Below, piece by piece: positions 5,894 to 9,708 of a DNA stretch of 9,708 bases. The notes below the pieces were generated by a model that worked only from the letters and a program-made list of their open reading frames with translations, was not told the DNA's origin and ran no database searches. Numbering within the stretch: position 1 is the stretch's first letter; each line of letters begins with the position of its first letter. The stretch is taken from assembly GCA_900554255.1 (NCBI GenBank), contig USGN01000032.1:1-9708 (forward strand), written 5' to 3'. The position numbers were made by a program, and so were the translations under genes. The DNA is from an uncultured Collinsella sp. (GTDB lineage Bacteria > Actinomycetota > Coriobacteriia > Coriobacteriales > Coriobacteriaceae).

Positions 5894-7231
5894 TTAGGGA
5901 AGTTCGCGCTTGACAACCTCGACGATGTCGTCGACAACGCGCTGGGTCAACTCATGCGTCTCGGCCTCGGCCATCACGCGGACCAGCGGCTCGGTACCGC
6001 TCGGGCGCACCAGAATGCGGCCACGGCCGTCAAGCTCCTTCTCGGCAGCAGCGACGGCATCCCAGATGGGCTGGCAATCGTCCAGACCAGCCTTGTTGTC
6101 GGAATGCACGTTGACGAGCACCTGCGGGTACTTCTTCATGATGCCGGCAAGGTCGGTAAGGGTGCGGCCGGTGCGCTTGAGCACGGCCAGCAGCTGCAGA
6201 GCCGTCACCAAGCCGTCACCGGTGGTGTTGTGCTCCAGGAAGATGATGTGGCCGGACTGTTCGCCGCCGATGACGGCGCCGTCCGCGAGCATACGCTCAA
6301 GAACATAACGGTCGCCCACGGCGGTCTGAACCATCTCGAAGCCCTGCTCCTTCATAGCGATGGAGAAGCCCAGGTTGCACATGACGGTCGAGACGATCTC
6401 GGAGTTGGCGAGCTTGCCGCGAGCGGCGAGGTCAGAACCGCAGATAGCCAGGATGTAGTCACCATCGATCTCATTGCCCTCGCTGTCCACGAACAGCACG
6501 CGGTCGGCGTCGCCGTCGTGGGCCAGACCGATGTCAGCATGGGTGCGCAGCACGAGCTCGCGCAGGGGCTCAAGGTGCGTGGAGCCGCACTCGACGTTAA
6601 TGTCGGTGCCGCAGTAATCGGTGTTGATGGCATGCACCGTGGCGCCCAGGCGCTGGAGCGCGGCAGGCGTGGTCTGACACGAAGCGCCGTGGCCACAGTC
6701 GACGGCAACAACCAGTCCGTCGAGCTTAAGGCCGTCAAGCGTGCTGATGGCATGATCAACATAGGCCTTGCGGGCGTCCTTCATCTTGATGATGTGGCCC
6801 ACGCCGGCGCCGGTCGGCAACGTGTCGGCAGCCATGGCCTCCTCGGACATGACCCAGGCGCTGATCTCTTCCTCGACAGCATCGGGAAGCTTCATGCCCT
6901 TGCGGCTAAAGAACTTGATGCCGTTGAACTCCGGCGGATTATGCGAAGCGGAGATGACGATGCCGCCATCGAGCTCGTTTTGGACGGTGAGCAGCGCCAC
7001 GGCCGGCGTAGGAATGACGCCGCAGCAGTGCGGGCGGCCGCCCTCGGCCATAATGCCGGCGGTCAGCGCACTCTCGAGCATGGTGCCCGAAAGACGCGTG
7101 TCGCGGCCGATGCAGATATCCGGGCCGAGGAACTTGGTCGCCGCGCGGCCCAGGCGAAACGCGAGGTCGCACGAAAGATCGGCGTTGGCGACGCCACGAA
7201 CGCCGTCGGTACCGAAGATGTTCTGGGGCAT
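5894..7231 (-). CDS. glmM: Phosphoglucosamine mutase
   Basis: GlmM interconverts glucosamine-6-phosphate and glucosamine-1-phosphate, an essential cytoplasmic step toward UDP-GlcNAc and peptidoglycan. The 445-residue length is normal for the alpha-D-phosphohexomutase family. All four active-site blocks are present: the N-terminal FGTDGVRG (6-13); the phosphoserine loop ISASHNPPEFNGIK with Ser96; the metal-binding DGDADR (239-244); and the sugar-specificity loop GGEQSGH (322-328). The C-terminal phosphate-binding loop RPSGTEP (409-415) is also there. The ATG at 7231 has GGAAGGAG seven bases upstream. The gene follows rplM-rpsI, an order also seen in Mycobacterium, but a strong terminator at 7281-7324 lies between. 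It must therefore have its own promoter in the 50-base gap, where I see no clear one, or depend on read-through. It ends 71 bases before the EIIA gene. Confidence 0.98.
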   Translation of the reverse strand: MPQNIFGTDGVRGVANADLSCDLAFRLGRAATKFLGPDICIGRDTRLSGTMLESALTAGIMAEGGRPHCCGVIPTPAVALLTVQNELDGGIVISASHNPPEFNGIKFFSRKGMKLPDAVEEEISAWVMSEEAMAADTLPTGAGVGHIIKMKDARKAYVDHAISTLDGLKLDGLVVAVDCGHGASCQTTPAALQRLGATVHAINTDYCGTDINVECGSTHLEPLRELVLRTHADIGLAHDGDADRVLFVDSEGNEIDGDYILAICGSDLAARGKLANSEIVSTVMCNLGFSIAMKEQGFEMVQTAVGDRYVLERMLADGAVIGGEQSGHIIFLEHNTTGDGLVTALQLLAVLKRTGRTLTDLAGIMKKYPQVLVNVHSDNKAGLDDCQPIWDAVAAAEKELDGRGRILVRPSGTEPLVRVMAEAETHELTQRVVDDIVEVVKRELP

Positions 7232-7280
7232 AGGATCGCTCCTTCCCTAGCAGGCGATATGCAACCGCCCGCCCTAGTCG

Positions 7281-7324
7281 AAAAAGAAAAGCGGGACCCG
7301 CCGAGGAATCGGCAGGCCCCGCTT
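7281..7324 (-). terminator. Very strong intrinsic terminator of the rplM-rpsI operon
   Basis: On the minus strand 7324-7309 pairs with 7304-7289 in an uninterrupted 16-bp stem with two G-U pairs, around the loop TTCC. The stem runs into TTTTCTTTTT (7290-7281). It begins 31 bases after the rpsI stop and ends about 50 bases before glmM. Confidence 0.96.
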
Positions 7325-7354
7325 GTACATTGTATCTCGAAAGGAGATAAAACC

Positions 7355-7750
<396 letters not shown>

Positions 7751-7752
7751 CT

Positions 7753-8196
7753 TTAAGCCTCCAGCTCAATCTTCGTGGGGTTCTGGGCAGCGTGCGGATG
7801 CTCGGCACCAGCGTAGACCTTAAGCTTGGTCATCTGGGCACGGCCGAGGGTGGTCTTGGGCAACATGCCGCGAACGGCGCGCTCGATGACCTTCTCCGGG
7901 TGCTTCTCCATAGCCTGGCGGAAGCTCTCAGCCTTGAGGCCGCCGTTGTAGCCGCTGTGGCGATAATAGGTCTTCGTGTCGGCCTTGTTACCGGTAAGCT
8001 GGACCTTATCGGCGTTGATGACGACAACGAAGTCGCCGCAGTCGCTGTTGGGCGTGAACTGGGGTTTGTTCTTACCGCGCAGGATCATTGCGATCTGGGT
8101 GGCAAGACGGCCCAGGACAGCACCATCGGCGTCGACGAGAACCCAGTTGCGCTGGACCTCGCCCTGCTTGGCGTAGTGAGTCGATTTCGAAATCAC
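7753..8196 (-). CDS. rplM: 50S ribosomal protein L13 (uL13)
   Basis: L13 is an early-assembling large-subunit protein. The 147-residue length fits the family. Recognised blocks are [26 protein letters not shown] (17-42), the [20 protein letters not shown] stretch, and [12 protein letters not shown]. Further on are [24 protein letters not shown] and EHPHAAQNP near the end. The start is GTG at 8196, with GGAGGAG five bases upstream. An upstream ATG (8210) is out of frame with the gene and terminates at once. The gene is first in the rplM-rpsI operon, behind a recognisable promoter (8263-8290) and a short leader that can fold into a hairpin. Confidence 0.98.
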   Translation of the reverse strand: MISKSTHYAKQGEVQRNWVLVDADGAVLGRLATQIAMILRGKNKPQFTPNSDCGDFVVVINADKVQLTGNKADTKTYYRHSGYNGGLKAESFRQAMEKHPEKVIERAVRGMLPKTTLGRAQMTKLKVYAGAEHPHAAQNPTKIELEA

Positions 8197-8224
8197 TTAG
8201 ACTCCTCCATGTACAGTACGTGTT

Positions 8225-8256
8225 GTTACAGAGATTCACGGGGCTCTGCAAGTAAC
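8225..8256 (-). promoter_or_regulatory. Hairpin in the rplM-rpsI leader
   Basis: In the predicted roughly 60-base leader, TTGCAGAG (minus strand, 8251-8244) can pair with CTCTGTAA (8233-8226), including one G-U, around a ten-base loop. The outer GTTA of GTTAC (8256-8252) can alternatively pair with TAAC (8228-8225) by bulging four bases. Ribosomal protein operons are often controlled by a protein binding its own leader, so this is a candidate L13 or S9 control site. It does not match a leader motif I can name. Confidence 0.4.
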
Positions 8257-8262
8257 CCGTCC

Positions 8263-8290
8263 ATATTACCCCGCTCGTCGTCCGAGTCAA
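8263..8290 (-). promoter_or_regulatory. Sigma-70-type promoter of rplM-rpsI
   Basis: On the minus strand TTGACT (8290-8285) is followed after 16 bases by TAATAT (8268-8263). Each hexamer is close to consensus. Transcription should start near 8256, giving a leader of about 60 bases. It sits in the gap after the patatin gene, so the ribosomal operon is transcribed independently. No terminator is evident after the patatin gene, and some read-through is possible. Confidence 0.8.
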
Positions 8291-8353
8291 CAGGTATTTT
8301 GTCTCTGACCAGACTTTCTGCACATGTCGTCCATGGGCCATGACGTCGCGACG

Positions 8354-9232
8354 CTAGCGCTCGACAAACGCCTCGATATCTCCCAGCAAACGCTTTGCCT
8401 CCTGGCGACCTTGAATATACAGGTCGAGGAGCTTTGCCGGATCGTGCTCGACATGGCCGACCTCGACCGGCTTTTGCGGAGCGACGACCAACGCACGGCC
8501 CTCGCGCTCATACTTCCACAGATGCATGCGCTGGATGTTATAGCGGTCGTGGCGCGTCTCGATAGCCTCGAGCAGATAGGGGTAGTCGGCATAGCGGGCG
8601 CGCGCGGCGGGCATAAACTCGTAGGGCTTTTTCTCGTACGAGCGGTCCTGCGTGACAATGACAACCGCGCGATCGAAGCCCGCCTCCTCCAGCACGTGCT
8701 CGATGGGGACCGAATCGGCCACGCCGCCGTCGACGTATTTGTGCCCGTCGATCTCAACCGGCGGCGTCACCAGCGGCAGCGACGTCGATGCGCGCACGGC
8801 GTCGAGGTCGAGCACGGCGCTTTTGACCGGCAGGTACGCGGCGGTTCCAAAGAGCATGTCCGTCGCGACGGCGTACATCTCGATGGGGCTCGCGTCGAAC
8901 GTCTCGCTGTCAAAGGGATCCAGGCGGTCCTGGACATCGTTGAAGATAAAGTCGTAACCCACAATGGAGCCCGTGGACGCAAACGATGCGGCGCCCATGA
9001 AGCGGCTGTCGCTGCAGAAAGCCAGGTTGATGCGGTTGGCACGGCCGATCTGGTGCGACTTGTAGTTCACGCCGTTGAGGGCGCCGGCCGATACGCCATA
9101 TACCGCCGGAATCTCGACGCCGGCCTCCATAAGAACGTCGAGCACGCCTGCGGTAAATTGCCCGCGGAAGCTGCCGCCCTCCAAGACGAGCGCGACCTTG
9201 CCGGCGTTCTTTGCCTTATCTTCTGCAGTCAT
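8354..9232 (-). CDS. Patatin-like phospholipase family protein (YjjU-like)
   Basis: This is a 292-residue predicted serine acyl hydrolase. It shows the three patatin signatures. The oxyanion loop is LVLEGGSFRGQFTAGVLDVL (16-34). The nucleophile elbow GVSAG (46-50) contains Ser48, and the catalytic Asp is Asp168 in DGGVADSVP. The block STGSIVGYDFIFNDV (86-100) and the order of elements resemble the bacterial YjjU subgroup. The oxyanion loop reads G-G-S-x-R-G rather than the usual G-G-G-x-R-G. There is no signal peptide or membrane segment, so the protein is probably cytoplasmic or peripherally membrane-bound. The ATG at 9232 has AGGAGGTC upstream. It is the first gene after the repeat region and lies upstream of rplM but seems independent of it. 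Substrate is unknown; phospholipid or lysophospholipid is the family expectation. Confidence 0.93.
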   Translation of the reverse strand: MTAEDKAKNAGKVALVLEGGSFRGQFTAGVLDVLMEAGVEIPAVYGVSAGALNGVNYKSHQIGRANRINLAFCSDSRFMGAASFASTGSIVGYDFIFNDVQDRLDPFDSETFDASPIEMYAVATDMLFGTAAYLPVKSAVLDLDAVRASTSLPLVTPPVEIDGHKYVDGGVADSVPIEHVLEEAGFDRAVVIVTQDRSYEKKPYEFMPAARARYADYPYLLEAIETRHDRYNIQRMHLWKYEREGRALVVAPQKPVEVGHVEHDPAKLLDLYIQGRQEAKRLLGDIEAFVER

Positions 9233-9319
9233 ATTGACCTCCTGCGATTGCGTTTTGGCTTTCTTCTACCCAGTTTTGGGATGGCGAGCGCATGGGTTTT
9301 TCGAGGCGGCAGGTGAAGC

Positions 9320-9530
9320 GGAAAGTTTGTCCCATTCTCAGAGCAAATTCCGGGTCTCATTTTCCGCTAAGCCCGTCATCAGGAAAATGAATCCCATTTC
9401 GAGCTTAGATTCCGGGACGCGCCTTCCGCTTGAATGTGTCATCCGGAAACTACGTCCCAGTCTGAGCGTGAATTCCGGGACGTGCTTTCCGCCTGGGCTG
9501 CCATCGGGAAAGCGTGTCCCGGTCTGCGTT
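9320..9530. repeat. Tandem array of 62-63-base palindromic units
   Basis: Units begin with GGAAA at 9320, 9382, 9445 and 9507, spaced 62, 63 and 62 bases; the fourth unit is partial. Each has the form GGAAA-N4-RTCCC, an 18-base spacer ending in ATTCC, GGG-N6/7-TTCC, then a 16-17-base stretch beginning GC and ending in CATC plus one base. Neighbouring arms form hairpins: 9352-9365 with 9382-9395 (12 of 14 pairs), 9414-9427 with 9445-9458 (10 of 14), and 9477-9490 with 9507-9520 (all 14, two as G-U). A 62-base period shifts the reading frame between units, which argues against a coding origin. It is not CRISPR: the sequence between the arms is itself conserved. Confidence 0.85.
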
Positions 9531-9708
9531 GCCAAGGCGTTTTCTTTACGCCCGCGCCCTGCACTGAGTTCGATTCTCCGCGGTTTGGGGCTTGCGTTGG
9601 TGCGGGGCATGGCCAGCTGAAATTCGATAAACATCGCATCCATATTGGGCTGATAGATTGCGCGGAGAATCCGCGTATTTGCTTCGCAAATCCGCACCGG
9701 CTGCGGCC
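9338..9708 (-). CDS. Doubtful open frame entering from beyond the window
   Basis: On the minus strand a frame is open from the window edge to a TGA at 9338-9340, about 122 codons. The part before the repeats (RILRAIYQPNMDAMFIEFQLAMPRTNA and following) could be the tail of a real gene whose start lies outside. The rest is a translation of the 62-base repeat array, with the frame slipping between units, so it is unlikely to be a selected protein sequence. No family is recognised. An internal GTG at 9697 has no clear ribosome binding site in the bases available. Repeat-derived pseudo-coding is the more likely reading. Confidence 0.18.
   Translation of the reverse strand, partial: PQPVRICEANTRILRAIYQPNMDAMFIEFQLAMPRTNASPKPRRIELSAGRGRKENALATQTGTRFPDGSPGGKHVPEFTLRLGRSFRMTHSSGRRVPESKLEMGFIFLMTGLAENETRNLL
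9572..9671. repeat. 11-bp perfect inverted repeat enclosing 78 bases
   Basis: GATTCTCCGCG (9572-9582) is the exact reverse complement of CGCGGAGAATC (9661-9671). The enclosed 78 bases hold no recognised gene. The arrangement could be a small non-autonomous element, a stem of a large RNA structure, or chance, although 11 perfect base pairs 78 bases apart is unusual. No flanking target duplication is evident. Confidence 0.5.
9661..9706. repeat. Three consecutive short perfect hairpins at the window edge
   Basis: CGCGGA (9661-9666) pairs with TCCGCG (9670-9675) around GAA. ATTTGC (9677-9682) pairs with GCAAAT (9686-9691) around TTC. CCGCA (9692-9696) pairs with TGCGG (9702-9706) around CCGGC. 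They follow with gaps of one and zero bases. The first two loops, GAA and TTC, are complementary. The first hairpin shares its left arm with the right arm of the 11-bp inverted repeat, so the two structures exclude each other. Confidence 0.6.

Noticed and set aside
8193..8210. Mini-frame ATG-GAG-GAG-TCT-AAG-TGA overlapping the rplM start
   Set aside because: Its codons 2-3 are the rplM ribosome binding site, and it has no such site of its own, so it is most likely incidental.
8324..9316. Plus-strand open frame of 330 codons opposite the patatin gene
   Set aside because: The minus strand holds all patatin catalytic motifs and a good ribosome binding site. The plus frame has neither motif nor start signal.
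9320..9530. CRISPR-like regular spacing
   Set aside because: Units are contiguous, imperfect and palindromic, with conserved sequence between the arms. There are no unique spacers and no cas genes.
9566..9578. GAG-TTCGATT-CTC, resembling a tRNA T-arm
   Set aside because: Only three stem pairs form, and no acceptor, D or anticodon arm can be built around it.

Overview
The window looks like chromosomal DNA from a high-GC actinobacterium of the class Coriobacteriia, most likely Collinsella or a close relative. This is inferred from GC-rich codon use, strong GGAGG-type ribosome binding sites, the rplM-rpsI-glmM gene order typical of Actinobacteria, and the sequence character of the patatin, NagB and BTAD proteins. 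I could run no database search, so the genus is an inference.

Layout. On the plus strand, bases 1-325 hold the 3' end of a probable SAM-dependent methyltransferase. yhbY (507-806) follows and ends in an intrinsic terminator. All other convincing genes are on the minus strand. Read in their own direction from the right edge they are: a patatin-like phospholipase (9232-8354); the ribosomal protein operon rplM-rpsI (8196-7355), with a good sigma-70-type promoter and a very strong terminator; glmM (7231-5894); a stand-alone glucose-type PTS EIIA protein (5822-5325); nagB (5052-4324) with its own terminator; and a 999-residue ATPase/BTAD transcriptional regulator (3875-876) that converges on yhbY.

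How the genes fit together. GlmM and NagB act on the same metabolite, glucosamine-6-phosphate. GlmM sends it toward UDP-GlcNAc and cell wall. NagB returns it to fructose-6-phosphate and ammonia. The EIIA protein between them can supply phosphate for uptake of glucose or GlcNAc, so the block reads as an amino-sugar node. The 272-base gap before nagB carries a stable hairpin without a U-tract and a set of mutually exclusive GC-rich pairings, so nagB may be controlled in its leader. The large regulator has an N-terminal MalT/STAND-like ATPase, a long helical middle and a C-terminal winged helix plus BTAD domain, the reverse of the AfsR/SARP order. Its target cannot be read from the window.

The least ordinary stretch is the right end (about 9290-9708). 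It holds a tandem array of 62-63-base units whose facing arms form three hairpins with partly compensating changes, then an 11-bp perfect inverted repeat enclosing 78 bases, then three hairpins placed almost back to back at the window edge. I found no CRISPR array, tRNA, rRNA, IS transposase or phage gene.
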